DNA of 64,000 nt from Abyssalbus ytuae (GCF_022807975.1 NZ_CP094358.1:868001-932000), one strand, 5' to 3'; positions 1 through 10,240 are shown, counted from the stretch's first letter. Made by a program: numbers and translations. The notes: a model not told the origin generated them from the sequence alone.

Positions 1-252
1 GTAACTGCCTACAATTTTTTTCCGGACACTTAACAGGGATTCTTCACTCAAAACATCTGCCACATAACCATTTACAGAGGCTCCCAGCTTTTCTATTTGT
101 GCCTTTTTTTCATTAATGATTTGTTCGGACCTGTCCAGGATAATTACTTTGGCTCCTGCCTGAAACAAACTTAATGCTGCTTCTCCGCCCAGCACACCGC
201 CACCACCGGTTATTACAGCTACTTTTCCGTTTAGATCAAATAATTTATTCAT
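1..252 (-). CDS. SDR-family oxidoreductase, N-terminal part (probable D-mannonate oxidoreductase / fructuronate reductase)
   Basis: The reverse strand opens with ATG at 252 and reads into the window edge without a stop, so only about 84 residues are visible. Residues 5-25 form the Rossmann first strand and glycine loop of short-chain dehydrogenases (KVAVITGGGGVLGGEAA). An aspartate at the end of strand 2 (VIILDRS) suggests NAD rather than NADP use. The catalytic Tyr/Lys lie outside the window. In Bacteroidota an SDR commonly replaces classical UxuB next to uxuA and interconverts D-mannonate and D-fructuronate. The specific substrate is inferred from the neighbouring mannonate dehydratase and LacI regulator; the SDR family call is solid. 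Confidence 0.75.
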   Translation of the reverse strand, partial: MNKLFDLNGKVAVITGGGGVLGGEAALSLFQAGAKVIILDRSEQIINEKKAQIEKLGASVNGYVADVLSEESLLSVRKKIVGSY

Positions 253-757
253 CAAAAATTCTTTTAAATTATATCAACTTATTTTTTTAACAGAGTTATT
301 GAAAACTATTTTTATTACTCAGCCTGTCCCACTACCACAAATCAACTAAAATCTCCAGCCAACTACCTTACCTATATTTACTGTTCCCGTTTATTCAACA
401 AACTTTTTCTCCCTACTCCTAACCCAAAATTCACCACCCTGCATAAACATCGGCCATCAACTTTCAAACACATCAAAAAGTTATTATTATTTTTGATTAA
501 CGTACCTCAAATATATGTAATTATTTTAAATTTCTATTATTAACATCGTTTTTTAAGAAGTAAACAGGATGTTACAGAAAAACCCGGAAGGCCATCTTCA
601 ACCCTGCAGGTATCAGATTTACAACTCTCACAAAAAGAAAAGGCTACACAGAATAAACAATATAAATAATTCAGAAAACAATTGGAACAGAACTTTCTTT
701 AACAGATCGTTTCACCTTTGAGATATAAGAAACCCAGGGGAAGGCTATTGCAGTTTT
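253..757. other. Intergenic region between the SDR gene and the LacI gene
   Basis: This AT-rich stretch of 505 bases has no convincing ORF. Both flanking genes are on the minus strand, so it holds the leader and promoter of the SDR gene and the 3' end of the regulator gene. Around 497-503 (TTAACGT) and 540-560 (TTAAC..CGTTttTTAA) there are fragments resembling the TAACGTTA palindrome upstream of the mannonate dehydratase gene. These could be further LacI operators, but the match is partial. Confidence 0.35.
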
Positions 758-1825
758 TTAATCTTCATAATTTAAATAGTACTTGTAATTTTTACTGGTG
801 ATTATATCCAGGGGAATAAATATTTCAGGCTCGATATTCTTCTTCAAAACAATATGCTCAAACAATTTAATAATAGCTTTATATCCCTGCTCTTCAGGCC
901 TCTGGCTGATCAAAAAATCAATAGCCCCTTTCTGAAGGTATTCATTGTTTTCAGTTAAATAATCATACCCTATTAAATAAACCTTCCTATCCATTGCGTT
1001 GTTGTGCAAATAGCGGGCCATATAACCCACCCTTGAATTGGGAATAAACACCCCTTTAATATTTTCGTTTCCTGCAAAAATTTTATTCAACTCTTTATCC
1101 ACCTGCTCCTGACTGAAATTTGAAATCACATATTTTCGTGTTTTTACTAACGAATCGTTTTCCTTTAAAAAATCATTTAAGCCCTGGATTTTTTTATTAA
1201 TTCCGGCTTCAGAATCCATTATGTTTTTAAAAAACAACACCAGGATATTTCCTTCCTGAAAACAATAATTAAACAACTGTCCGGCCAGCTGTCCGCTTTC
1301 ATACAACGATTGTTGAATGGTACACACCGCTTTTTCATCCCTCTCATTGGAATCTATAAAAATATAAGGAAGGTTTTTTTCATTACAATCCTGAAGCAAA
1401 ATTTCCGTTTCTTCGGCAAACTTAGATGTAAGCACAAGCCCATCTATTTTACTGTTGATCACCTTAAGTATTTGTTTGCGCATTTCTTTAACACTTGCCT
1501 GGTCATACAAAAATTTTTCAATTCTCACCGGATAGTGCTGAAGCTCTTTACCTGCCCTTTCCACCCCTTTAACAGGCAAACCCCAGTAAGAGGACTCTTT
1601 CGAGACATTCGGCAAAAGAACCCCCAGTACAAAAGTCTTCTTTTTAGAGAGGTTACTCGCCATCATATTAGGCTTGTAATTCAGCTCCTCAATTACCTTC
1701 AATACTTTTTCCCTGGTCTTTTTACTTACTCCCGAGCGTCCGTGTATCACCCTGTCCACTGTTGCCAGACCTACATTTGCCCGTTTTGCCACATCTTTTA
1801 TCCCTACAATGTCTTTTTTCTCCAT
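758..1825 (-). CDS. LacI-family transcriptional regulator
   Basis: The 355-residue protein has the full LacI layout. A helix-turn-helix lies at about residues 8-27 (GIKDVAKRANVGLATVDRVI), a hinge helix follows near residues 45-60, and a periplasmic-binding-protein-like effector domain fills the rest. The length is typical of the family. Start ATG at 1825 puts the HTH in the usual position. It is divergent from mannonate dehydratase (starts 2154) and lies downstream of the SDR gene on the same strand, so a local role in hexuronate or amino-sugar control is likely. The ligand cannot be read from sequence. A TAACGTTA palindrome before the divergent gene is a candidate operator. Confidence 0.9.
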   Translation of the reverse strand: MEKKDIVGIKDVAKRANVGLATVDRVIHGRSGVSKKTREKVLKVIEELNYKPNMMASNLSKKKTFVLGVLLPNVSKESSYWGLPVKGVERAGKELQHYPVRIEKFLYDQASVKEMRKQILKVINSKIDGLVLTSKFAEETEILLQDCNEKNLPYIFIDSNERDEKAVCTIQQSLYESGQLAGQLFNYCFQEGNILVLFFKNIMDSEAGINKKIQGLNDFLKENDSLVKTRKYVISNFSQEQVDKELNKIFAGNENIKGVFIPNSRVGYMARYLHNNAMDRKVYLIGYDYLTENNEYLQKGAIDFLISQRPEEQGYKAIIKLFEHIVLKKNIEPEIFIPLDIITSKNYKYYLNYED

Positions 1826-2129
1826 AATATCGTGTGCATAAACACTATAACCTTCTTGATCTAAACCGTTTAAAACAAATAATCAATCTTCATTTTCAAC
1901 GGGAAAGCCCTGATTGTTAAATTAAACTTTTAATCCTGTAAATCCATCAAATGATTTTCAAAGTTAATCGAAATACATCCTTTTTTCAATTCAGGGCTCT
2001 TGTTTTACTTATTTTTTTTCACCCGCTCCCTATTCAATAAACAGCATATTTTTTAAACAGGCAAATGAACAGTATTCAAAATAAACAATAAAAATTTTGA
2101 AATTACTCAATTAAAATCTATTTTAGCGG

Positions 2130-2137
2130 TAACGTTA
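2130..2137. promoter_or_regulatory. Candidate LacI-family operator (TAACGTTA palindrome)
   Basis: A perfect 8-bp palindrome with the central CG typical of LacI-family operators sits 17 bp before the mannonate dehydratase ATG. It is in the intergenic region shared with the divergent LacI gene. Position and shape fit repression by that regulator. An 8-mer can also arise by chance. Confidence 0.4.
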
Positions 2138-2153
2138 ATCAAAATAATATGTA

Positions 2154-3341
2154 ATGGAGCAGACCTGGAGATGGTACGGGCCCAATGATCCGGTTACTTT
2201 AGAAGATGTAAAACAAGCAGGTGCAACAGGAATCGTTTCTGCCCTCCATCATATACCCAATGGTGAAACATGGAGCAGTGAAGCTATTAAAGAAAGAAAA
2301 GCCCTGATTGAAAATGCCGGCTTGAGATGGAGCGTTGTAGAAAGTGTACCGGTGCATGAAAATATAAAAACCCGTTCGGGAAATTATTATCAATACATTG
2401 AGAATTACAAAAAAACCATCCGGAATTTAGCCGCGTGTGGTATTAAAATAATTTGTTACAATTTCATGCCTGTTTTAGACTGGACCAGAACAGACTTAAA
2501 TTTTAAAGTTGAAGACGGTTCAAGAGCCCTCCGATTTGATTTTATAGCATTTGCTGCTTTTGAGTTATTTATATTAAAACGTCCCGGGGCTGATAAAACC
2601 TATACGGTGCCCCAACAAAAAGAAGCAAAGTCATATATTGACAACCTTTCGGAAGATGACAAAAAAAAACTGGTAAACAATATTATTGCCGGATTACCGG
2701 GAGCGGAAGAAGGTTATACCTTAAACAAGTTCCAGGCCATTTTAGACACTTACAAAGATATTGACGCCAAAAAGTTAAGAGAAAACCTCACCCTTTTCTT
2801 AAAAGAAATTATTCCTGTGGCCGAACAAAACGGGGTGCTTATGTGCATTCACCCGGATGACCCCCCTTATAGTATACTGGGCCTGCCCAGGGTTGTAAGC
2901 ACAGAAAAAGACATAGTAAAAATACTAACCTCTGTAAACAGCCTGAGCAACGGATTAACTTTTTGTACCGGTTCTTTTGGAGTCAGGGCTGATAATGATT
3001 TAACAGGTATGATAAAACGTTTGGGCAATTATATACATTTTATTCACCTGCGAAGCACTAGCAGGGATGAAAAAGGTAATTTCCACGAAGCAAATCATCT
3101 GGAAGGCGATGTAGATATGTACGCGGTAATGAAAGCCCTGATCATTGAACAAGAAAGAAGAAAAGAAGCCGGGAGAAAAGATTTTAATATTCCCATGCGG
3201 CCGGACCACGGGCACCAAATGCTGGATGATTTAAGAAAAAAAACAAACCCCGGTTACTCCGCAATAGGCAGGCTGCGTGGCCTGGCCGAATTAAGGGGAT
3301 TAGAAACCGGAATATATAAAAGTGTGATACTTAAAGAGTAA
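2154..3341 (+). CDS. uxuA: Mannonate dehydratase
   Basis: The 395-residue protein begins with the UxuA signature ([17 protein letters not shown]). It retains metal-site motifs of this TIM-barrel dehydratase: CIHPDDPP near residue 230, HLRS near residue 300, HEANH soon after and MRPDHGHQM near residue 350. It dehydrates D-mannonate to 2-keto-3-deoxygluconate in glucuronate/hexuronate breakdown, in the cytosol. Length matches the family. The chosen ATG (2154) directly follows an ATG-TAA at 2150. It is flanked by a LacI regulator and followed by a sugar permease, so it belongs to a sugar catabolic locus with the SDR at the window edge. Confidence 0.95.
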   Translation: MEQTWRWYGPNDPVTLEDVKQAGATGIVSALHHIPNGETWSSEAIKERKALIENAGLRWSVVESVPVHENIKTRSGNYYQYIENYKKTIRNLAACGIKIICYNFMPVLDWTRTDLNFKVEDGSRALRFDFIAFAAFELFILKRPGADKTYTVPQQKEAKSYIDNLSEDDKKKLVNNIIAGLPGAEEGYTLNKFQAILDTYKDIDAKKLRENLTLFLKEIIPVAEQNGVLMCIHPDDPPYSILGLPRVVSTEKDIVKILTSVNSLSNGLTFCTGSFGVRADNDLTGMIKRLGNYIHFIHLRSTSRDEKGNFHEANHLEGDVDMYAVMKALIIEQERRKEAGRKDFNIPMRPDHGHQMLDDLRKKTNPGYSAIGRLRGLAELRGLETGIYKSVILKE

Positions 3342-3527
3342 ATAATGATAAAATAAAGAAAATGGTTTTGTCAACTGAATTTTTTAAAAAATACGAGTTT
3401 TAAGCAGATGTTGATGTTTTATATAGGTAATGATGATTTTATTTATAGGTTTAATGATATTATTTTTTATAAATTTCAAGCTGAGATATCACCAAACATT
3501 AACCCATAAGTAAATTAAATATAATCA

Positions 3528-4859
3528 ATGTCACAAACAAACAACCCAACAACCAGGTCTTCCAGCAATACCATTGCCATTGTTATCATAGCGAGCCTGT
3601 TTTTCATTTTCGGATTTGTCACCTGGATAAATGGCGCCTTAATCCCCTTTATGAAAACCATCAATGAATTAACCGATGCCCAGTCCTACCTGGTAGCCTC
3701 TGCATCTTATATTTCCTTTGTGGTGATGGCCCTGCCGGCCTCCTATATATTAAACAGAATAGGCTATCGCGAAGGGATGTCATTAGGTCTTTTTATAATG
3801 GCTATCGGAGCGTTGGTATTTATCCCGGCAGCCAATGCCAGGACCTACTGGGTATTTTTATGCGGTATTTTTTTACAAGGCACCGGGATGACCATATTGC
3901 AAACGGCTGCCAACCCCTATATTACCATTTTAGGCCCTATCGAAAGCGGGGCTAAACGTATTGCCATTATGGGGATTGCCAATAAAGTGGCAGGCGCCCT
4001 GGGATCGTTAATATTCGGGGCCTTGCTCCTGTCCGGGATAGACAAGGTCAAAGAAAAGCTGGCTACAGCCTCCGCCGAGGAAACAACCCAGTTGCTCGAT
4101 ACAATGGCCGACAGCGTACTTATGCCCTATTTAACCATGGCAGGAGTACTGTTTATCCTGGCATTGCTTATACGAAAAGCTCCTTTGCCCCATGTGGAAG
4201 CGGCTCCCCTGGAACCCTCAAAAGAAGGGGAAACCGCCAAAAAGAATATTTTCCAGTTCCCGCACCTGTGGATGGGGGTTTTAACCCTGTTTGTATATGT
4301 GGGGGCCGAAGTAATTGCTGGCGATACCATTATTGCCTACGGGATCTCCTTGAACTTCAATGCGGAAGATGCCAAATTTTTCACCACCTTCACCTTAATG
4401 GCTATGGTAGCCACTTACGCCCTGGGGGTGGTCCTTATCCCAAAATATATAAAACAGGTCAACGCCCTTAAAATAAGTGCAGCCTTAGGAATTATATTCA
4501 GTATATTAATATTAAGTACCACAGGTTTCACCTCGGTATTGTTTGTAGCCTCCCTGGGCATTGCCAACGCACTGGTATGGCCGGCTGTGTGGCCGCTCAC
4601 CCTGGAAGGCCTGGGAAAATTCACCAAAACGGCTTCCGCCTTATTGATTATGGCCATATCGGGCGGGGCCATTATCCCACCTTTATACGGCAGGCTGGTG
4701 GATGTAAACAAACACGAATTAATAAGTAACGGGGTGCAGCAAGCCGATGCCCTGGCCACCGCCGCCACCGCCAGTTACTGGATTTTAATCCCCTGTTATA
4801 CAATTATATTGTTTTTTGCCCTGTGGGGGCACAAAATTAAGAGCTGGAGAAAAAGGTAG
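3528..4859 (+). CDS. Sugar MFS transporter, FucP/NagP family
   Basis: The 443-residue polytopic protein has about 12 hydrophobic segments and FucP-family features. The N-terminal segment reads FFIFGFVTWINGALIPF, followed by the loop ASYILNRIGYREGM and the motif QTAANPYITILGP. These are proton-coupled hexose permeases of the inner membrane. Placement directly before the glucosamine-6-phosphate deaminase fusion (111-bp gap) suggests import of N-acetylglucosamine or a related sugar, as for Bacteroidota NagP proteins. The family is certain; the substrate is inferred from context. Confidence 0.9.
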   Translation: MSQTNNPTTRSSSNTIAIVIIASLFFIFGFVTWINGALIPFMKTINELTDAQSYLVASASYISFVVMALPASYILNRIGYREGMSLGLFIMAIGALVFIPAANARTYWVFLCGIFLQGTGMTILQTAANPYITILGPIESGAKRIAIMGIANKVAGALGSLIFGALLLSGIDKVKEKLATASAEETTQLLDTMADSVLMPYLTMAGVLFILALLIRKAPLPHVEAAPLEPSKEGETAKKNIFQFPHLWMGVLTLFVYVGAEVIAGDTIIAYGISLNFNAEDAKFFTTFTLMAMVATYALGVVLIPKYIKQVNALKISAALGIIFSILILSTTGFTSVLFVASLGIANALVWPAVWPLTLEGLGKFTKTASALLIMAISGGAIIPPLYGRLVDVNKHELISNGVQQADALATAATASYWILIPCYTIILFFALWGHKIKSWRKR

Positions 4860-4970
4860 TTGGTAAAATTTAAAACCGGCCCTTGTCCGCCTTGAATTTC
4901 TTTAACCCCTGGCAACAACAGTAACTGAAAATAACGGTAAACCAAGATTTTAAAATTATATAAATTGACC

Positions 4971-6899
4971 ATGTTACAAAGTAATATAGATAAAGCCACC
5001 GGTTTTGAAAAACGGTTTGAAAACATTGAAACCGTGGTATTTGAAGATTCATTAGCAGCCTCCCGGGAAGTCGCCCGTGAAATAGCGGCCCTTATCAAAT
5101 CAAAACAAAAAAACAACCAGCAGTGTATCCTGGGGCTGGCCACCGGCTCCACCCCCAAAGGGCTGTATGCCGAATTGGTAAGGCTGCATAAGGAAGAAGG
5201 GTTGAGTTTTAAAAATGTCATCAGTTTTAACCTGGATGAATACTACCCCATGGAACCGGGGTCCATCCACAGCTATGTTTATTTTATGAACGAACTGCTG
5301 TTTAAACATATTGATATCCTTCCCGAAAACACCCACATCCCCGAAGGGACTTTAACCAAAGAAGAAATTTCAGCTTACTGTAATGCCTACGAGGCCCATA
5401 TAGAAGCCTTAGGCGGTATTGACCTGCAAATACTGGGTATTGGTGGCAATGGCCATATAGGCTTTAATGAATCGGGGTCCTTACAAAACTCCCGTACACG
5501 CCTGGTAGCCCTGGACCATATAACAAGGGTGGCGGCAAGTAAAGGCTTTGGCGGGTTAAGTAAAACCCCCAGGACAGCCATTACCCTGGGGATAAAAAAA
5601 ATAATGGAAGCCAAACGGGTCATTTTAATGGCCTGGGGCGAAGGCAAATCAAACATCATCAAGGCAGCCACCGAGGGCCCTGTTACCAACCAGGTGCCTG
5701 CTTCCTTTTTACAGGAACACCGCAATGTGGCCTTTGTATTGGATAAAGCGGCAGCCTCCAAGTTAACACGGATCAATACCCCGTGGCTGGTAGAAAAGAT
5801 AGAGTGGACAGAGAAAATGATACGAAAAGCGGTATTAGGCCTGGCCCTCCACTTAAAAAAGCCCATATTAATGCTCACCGAGGCCGATTATATTGAAAAC
5901 GGGATGAGCGACCTGCTGGCCGATTATGGCCCGGCATATGATATAAACATAAAAATATTCAATAACGTTCAGCATACCATTACCGGCTGGCCCGGTGGCA
6001 AACCCAATGCAGATGACAGTAACAGGCCGGAACGCGCCGAACCCGCACGCAAACGGGTACTGATTTTCAGCCCCCACCCCGATGATGACATCATTAGTAT
6101 GGGGGGCACTTTTAAACGCCTGGTAGAACAGGGCCATGAGGTACATGTGGCCTATCAAACCTCCGGTAATATTGCCGTGGCCGATGACGAAGCCCTCAGG
6201 TTTGCACGTTTTGTATGTGATTACAATGAAAAATTCGGGATAGAAAACACCCAGGCAGCAGCGATTTATAATAAAGCGGCCACCTTTCTTAAAAATAAAA
6301 AAGACAGCGAAATTGATATTGCTCAGGTAAGATATATCAAAGGGCTTATCAGGAAAGGGGAAGCCAGGGCCACCAGCTATTTTGTGGGACTGGATGATAG
6401 CCATATACATTTTATGGAACTGCCTTTTTATGAAACAGGCACTATTGAAAAAAACGAAATAAGTCAAGCCGACATACAAGCCACCATCCAGCTTATTGAG
6501 CAGGTCAAACCCCACCAGGTATATGCGGCAGGGGACCTGGCCGACCCCCATGGCACCCATAAAACATGCCTGGATATTATTTTCGAATCGGTACAACAGT
6601 TAAAAACCCAACCTTTTATGAAAGACTGCTGGGTATGGCTCTACAGGGGCGCCTGGCAGGAATGGGGCATTGAAGATATAGAAATGGCCGTGCCTATGAG
6701 CCCCGGGCAGGTACTGGAGAAACGCCATGGGATATTTAAACACCAATCCCAGAAGGACGGGGTAGTATTTCAGGGAAGCGACAGCAGGGAGTTTTGGCAA
6801 AGGGCCGAAGACAGGAACCGGGAAACGGCCGACATATACAAACAGCTGGGACTGGCCCATTATGCCGCTATGGAAGCATTTGTACGATGGAAATTTTAA
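4971..6899 (+). CDS. nagB: Glucosamine-6-phosphate deaminase fused to PIG-L deacetylase-like domain
   Basis: The 642-residue protein has two parts. Residues ~1-280 are NagB-like: LATGSTPKGLY near 55, NLDEYYPM near 86-93 with the catalytic acid, and GIGGNGHIGFNE near 160. Residues ~360-640 are a PIG-L/LmbE domain with the zinc motif SPHPDDD near 367 and a later DPHGTH motif. Fusions of this length are common in Bacteroidota. The NagB half converts glucosamine-6-phosphate to fructose-6-phosphate and ammonia. The PIG-L half may deacetylate GlcNAc-6-P or a related substrate, which is inferred. ATG at 4971 is preferred to an in-frame TTG two codons upstream. It follows the permease and probably shares its transcript. 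Confidence 0.93.
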   Translation: MLQSNIDKATGFEKRFENIETVVFEDSLAASREVAREIAALIKSKQKNNQQCILGLATGSTPKGLYAELVRLHKEEGLSFKNVISFNLDEYYPMEPGSIHSYVYFMNELLFKHIDILPENTHIPEGTLTKEEISAYCNAYEAHIEALGGIDLQILGIGGNGHIGFNESGSLQNSRTRLVALDHITRVAASKGFGGLSKTPRTAITLGIKKIMEAKRVILMAWGEGKSNIIKAATEGPVTNQVPASFLQEHRNVAFVLDKAAASKLTRINTPWLVEKIEWTEKMIRKAVLGLALHLKKPILMLTEADYIENGMSDLLADYGPAYDINIKIFNNVQHTITGWPGGKPNADDSNRPERAEPARKRVLIFSPHPDDDIISMGGTFKRLVEQGHEVHVAYQTSGNIAVADDEALRFARFVCDYNEKFGIENTQAAAIYNKAATFLKNKKDSEIDIAQVRYIKGLIRKGEARATSYFVGLDDSHIHFMELPFYETGTIEKNEISQADIQATIQLIEQVKPHQVYAAGDLADPHGTHKTCLDIIFESVQQLKTQPFMKDCWVWLYRGAWQEWGIEDIEMAVPMSPGQVLEKRHGIFKHQSQKDGVVFQGSDSREFWQRAEDRNRETADIYKQLGLAHYAAMEAFVRWKF

Positions 6900-7299
6900 T
6901 GTTGAATAAATACCGGAAACCTGAAAAAAAAACAAAAGTTTTAAAATATAAACGGAAAGTCAAAATCAGTATGTAAAATGATGATGAGGGTGATGAATAA
7001 ATAACGTGAGTAAAAAGGGGGAGCTTCCCGCCGGCATCAAATAATTAATTCTCCCTGCTCCTTCAGGATTGTATCTAAAACACTATATATAATGTTATAC
7101 TTGTAACTATACGGATAAAAGAAAACCCAGACAACACAAATCAAATTCAAATGTATAAACTGTAGATTTGAACAAAATAAATGCAAACACAAATGCTGTG
7201 GCCCAGACAAAACAATATCCGTGAACTTGGTGCACTAGCATGCACATTAGACAAGAATTCTCTTTGCTTAAGCTAGGAGAGATGTCAAATTTACTAAAT
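6900..7299. other. Intergenic region between nagB and the IS982-type element
   Basis: No gene is supported here except the detached tail at 7268-7299. A 13-mer at 6999-7011 (AAATAACGTGAGT) is identical to the left edge of the IS plus its AAAT flank at 7296-7308, so it may be a relic of another copy of the element. An imperfect inverted repeat (GTGCA..TGCAC) lies around 7220-7245. Confidence 0.4.
7268..7299 (-). pseudogene. Severed C-terminal tail of the M19-like hydrolase gene
   Basis: If the IS (7300-8330) and one copy of the flanking AAAT are removed, the hydrolase frame runs ...EDY-LVNLTSLLA and stops at TAA (7270-7268) on the minus strand. The frame restores exactly, so the element appears to have cut off only about the last eight codons. 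This is a reading of the sequence, with the target duplication assumed to be 4 bp. Confidence 0.65.
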
Positions 7300-8330
7300 A
7301 ACGTGAGTTCGATATAAAGTTAGGTTAAAAATAATTGTTTTGTATCTACCAAGTCCTTCATTAGTGAAGGTTTTGATTCTTTAAATTGATAGGCACAAAG
7401 TCCAGCTACAATATTACCAAAGAAGTTGGTAAAAGAAGGGTGTCTTGAGTGCTCAATTTGAGAGATGTTTTTAAGCTGATCGATAATAGTTTCAGTGATG
7501 GCCCTTTTGCGCAAGAGTAAAGCATCCTGTAAGGGAGTAAGGACTTTGGATTTCATATTCCTCCTAAGTTTTGTCACTAAATGAATTCCTCTTAAAAATA
7601 GGGTATCGAACACTTTTTTATTAACGATGTACCCCTTGTCACCAAAGAGTTTCTCATAGACTTTTTTCATAATTTTTTTGCATTTGAGTACCGCATTATC
7701 ATGGGCATTCCCAGGAGTGAGTTGAAAATCAATGATCTCCCCCTGGTCGTTATGCACCAGGTGCAGTTTAAAACCATAGAACCAGCCTTTGGAAGAATGC
7801 CCTCTTTATGCTAAGCCTTCAAACACGCGATGTTGATGGATCCTTCGGTTGTGGCATACCTGTATGGGGGTGGAATCAATAAAAGAAATCCCACTGCATT
7901 TACCCATTCGGTACATTTTTACAAACAAGGCCAAGGGGAAGGCTGCTTTGCCCTGCAATTCAACCATGCGGTTATAGGATACCACATTGGGGAAATAACC
8001 CCGTAGGTCCTTGCATACATAATTCAAATAAAAATGCTTAAAACAACGATAACCACTCATATGAAACAACACAATGATGGTCATCACTTCGCTGGTTGAT
8101 AAAGAGGATCTTCTTTGACGCTTTGGTTGGCCATTTTCTAAGGAGTATTTTTGAATATCTTGATGAAAATCTTTAAAAAAATCATCAAAAGCACAGAAAA
8201 CAGCCAAAATTTGTGTATCTTTCATTGTAGAGAAATTTTCATTTAACTTGTTGATTGTCAAATAATAAGACAACAAATTTTTCTCTATTTTTTTGGTTTT
8301 CACACTACTTTCTTATCTCGAACTCACGTT
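7300..8330 (-). mobile_element. IS982-family insertion sequence
   Basis: The element is about 1.03 kb. Its left end AACGTGAGTTCGATATAA and the reverse complement of its right end share the first 13 bases and most of the next several, forming terminal inverted repeats. AAAT flanks both ends (7296-7299 and 8331-8334) and is a plausible 4-bp target duplication. It carries one transposase gene broken by a stop codon. The right inverted repeat supplies the stop codon of the adjacent hydrolase gene. Confidence 0.85.
7320..8303 (-). pseudogene. IS982-family transposase, inactivated by an in-frame stop
   Basis: Two reading frames in the same phase make one ~327-codon transposase. The 5' part (8303-7806) has the IS982 N-terminal region and FIDSTPIQVCHNRRIHQH, the first DDE strand with its Asp. 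It ends ..FEGLA-TAA at 7808-7806. The 3' part continues without a shift as RGHSSKGWFYGFKLHLV, the usual IS982 continuation, then has the remaining acidic residues (GDKGY, LLRKRAITETI). Family members have Lys or Gln at the stop, so a single base change to TAA explains the break. The element is unlikely to move without trans help. Confidence 0.85.
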
Positions 8331-10063
8331 AAATAGTCTTCAGTAAAATAGGTCTCCAAGAAGGTCTCCACATTTTCATAAAAGATTTTGTCGACAATAT
8401 TTTTAGTCGAATAACTTCCATTAAGCCTCTTAACATCAAGTTCGGGCATCTGTTTCTTTCCCCTGTAACTTTGCAAAACATCAATTATTCCATAACCAGC
8501 TTCCAAATTTTGTTGGTAATTATTTAAGTATTCCTCAATGTCATTACGGAATTCTGTCAAATAACCCGAATCTTTGTAGGTATCAAAAGGATTCACGATA
8601 CCGTCATTATCTGAACCCAGGCTGACAATATCCCATCCTTTCATATTGCTCATACCATTAGGTGTGTTATGGGTGACCTGTACAATATGGTATACATTGG
8701 TCAAAAACAGCTGAATGTAAAGGAGTTTTTGAACTTTGATTTTTTCATCCTTATCCAGTTCTTTAGATTCCAGTATTTCTTTTAAGCGCTTACCAAATAT
8801 TTTTCCAGGCATCCGGCCCTCATGCATAAGAACACCGATCAATCCATTTGAGTCACGAATCTTAAGGATATCTTCATCACAAAGGTTTACGTCCCATCGA
8901 CTAACGTAGGCCTTTTTATTAGTACTGCTTTTCATCTTTGTCATGAAGGTCTCTTTCAATGTTTTGCGACCATTTACCGCTGCATGGCTACAAACAATGG
9001 GAATTTTCATCGAATCTTGCTCCGCCAAAAATTCTGTGTTGCAATCTTCAATGAGTTGATAAAACTGGGTGCGGGACTTTACCGAAAGATGCTTTATGTC
9101 AAGTAAGATTCTCCTCCCTTTCTTTTTGTCCAACAAATCCTTAATCAAACTTTTGCCGTATGTAGTAATTCCCGTATTCATCTCAGGGTCTTGCCTAAAA
9201 AATAAGTTCATTGGAAAAGCAAAAGTTTTGGCATGGCCAAAAATCAGGTTGTTGAAGTGATGTGCAAGTGTTATAAAAAGAGGACAGTGATTTCCTTGCC
9301 TCACTTCGCGCAGGTTTTTTTCAAAAGAACCTATTACAGCCTTTCTGTTATTTTCACTTATGGTGTCAATATTCTTTTTTTGAAACAGGTCTTTTAAATT
9401 ATAGCTACCGAAGCTGTGCAGCCCTTCAGCAGTAAGGAATCCGCATATTGTGTTTTCATCTTCTTTGAAAACCTCATATTCTTTGTAGGATTGGACCAAT
9501 TTCAATCTTTTCGTGCCTTCTACAACTTCTTTGTTATGTTCATCAATAAATATTTGTAGTTCCGTTTTATAATCATGGTAATAATCAACGGTTTCTTTTT
9601 CCTTATCTTTTTGCTCTTCCCAAAACCGGAGTATTGTTTTCCGCGAGATGCCCACAAATATTTCCATCAGAGAAACATATAATTCTTTTTTTCGACTAAA
9701 AATCTTTGTCATTCCCTTCTTAAAAAGAAAAAAAGTAAATACCGACAAGAATCCCAAATAACCATTTTTTCTACTGGCATATTGCCGTTCTATCGGGTAA
9801 ATGGTAAAACCGATAAGCCTTGCATTGCCCTTCAAACAGCTATCTAAGTTAGATTGGGTTTCAGTGGAAAGCTCTTTTTCAATTTGGTTTAGCTTAACCA
9901 ATCTGAAAATATTGAAAAAGGGAAGAAATTCCCTTGGGTGATTATTTTTTTTGTAATCCCAAAGATTGGTTATTTTTTCGTTAAAGGCCGGTTTTAGTCC
10001 AGAATGACAATGAATATCAGCAATTGGTTTAGAATTCTTCATATAATATAGATTTATTCCCAA
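8324..10063 (-). CDS. Membrane dipeptidase (M19)-like / amidohydrolase-fold protein, 3' end clipped by an IS
   Basis: The 579-residue protein starts with ADIHCHSGLKP (metal-binding His near residues 18 and 20). It has later barrel motifs LLDIKHLSVKS, IVCSHAAVNGR, GVLMHEGRMPG and LGSDNDGIVNPF; the last resembles the GSDFDGI motif of M19 dipeptidases. A non-standard insert of ~200 residues lies between the first His motif and the barrel. An internal ATG at 10042 is an alternative start. The stop TGA is provided by the inverted repeat of the adjacent IS, and the original tail (~8 codons) lies beyond it. The gene is divergent from the nuclease-CHAT-patatin operon. Substrate is unknown; membership in that operon's system is only suggested by proximity. 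Confidence 0.7.
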   Translation of the reverse strand: MGINLYYMKNSKPIADIHCHSGLKPAFNEKITNLWDYKKNNHPREFLPFFNIFRLVKLNQIEKELSTETQSNLDSCLKGNARLIGFTIYPIERQYASRKNGYLGFLSVFTFFLFKKGMTKIFSRKKELYVSLMEIFVGISRKTILRFWEEQKDKEKETVDYYHDYKTELQIFIDEHNKEVVEGTKRLKLVQSYKEYEVFKEDENTICGFLTAEGLHSFGSYNLKDLFQKKNIDTISENNRKAVIGSFEKNLREVRQGNHCPLFITLAHHFNNLIFGHAKTFAFPMNLFFRQDPEMNTGITTYGKSLIKDLLDKKKGRRILLDIKHLSVKSRTQFYQLIEDCNTEFLAEQDSMKIPIVCSHAAVNGRKTLKETFMTKMKSSTNKKAYVSRWDVNLCDEDILKIRDSNGLIGVLMHEGRMPGKIFGKRLKEILESKELDKDEKIKVQKLLYIQLFLTNVYHIVQVTHNTPNGMSNMKGWDIVSLGSDNDGIVNPFDTYKDSGYLTEFRNDIEEYLNNYQQNLEAGYGIIDVLQSYRGKKQMPELDVKRLNGSYSTKNIVDKIFYENVETFLETYFTEDYLT

Positions 10064-10240
10064 AAAAGTGGGAAAGTATTACGTACTTTTAACACTAATT
10101 ATTAACCTAATTTGGTATTACGGTATAACCTACTTGATGGATACTTTATTGGGGAGAAAGCAAAAAGAAGTAAGTCATAAGTCATTAAGTCATAAGATTT
10201 GGAGTCCCGAAATTAGAAATTGATTTTTAAAACCAACTAA

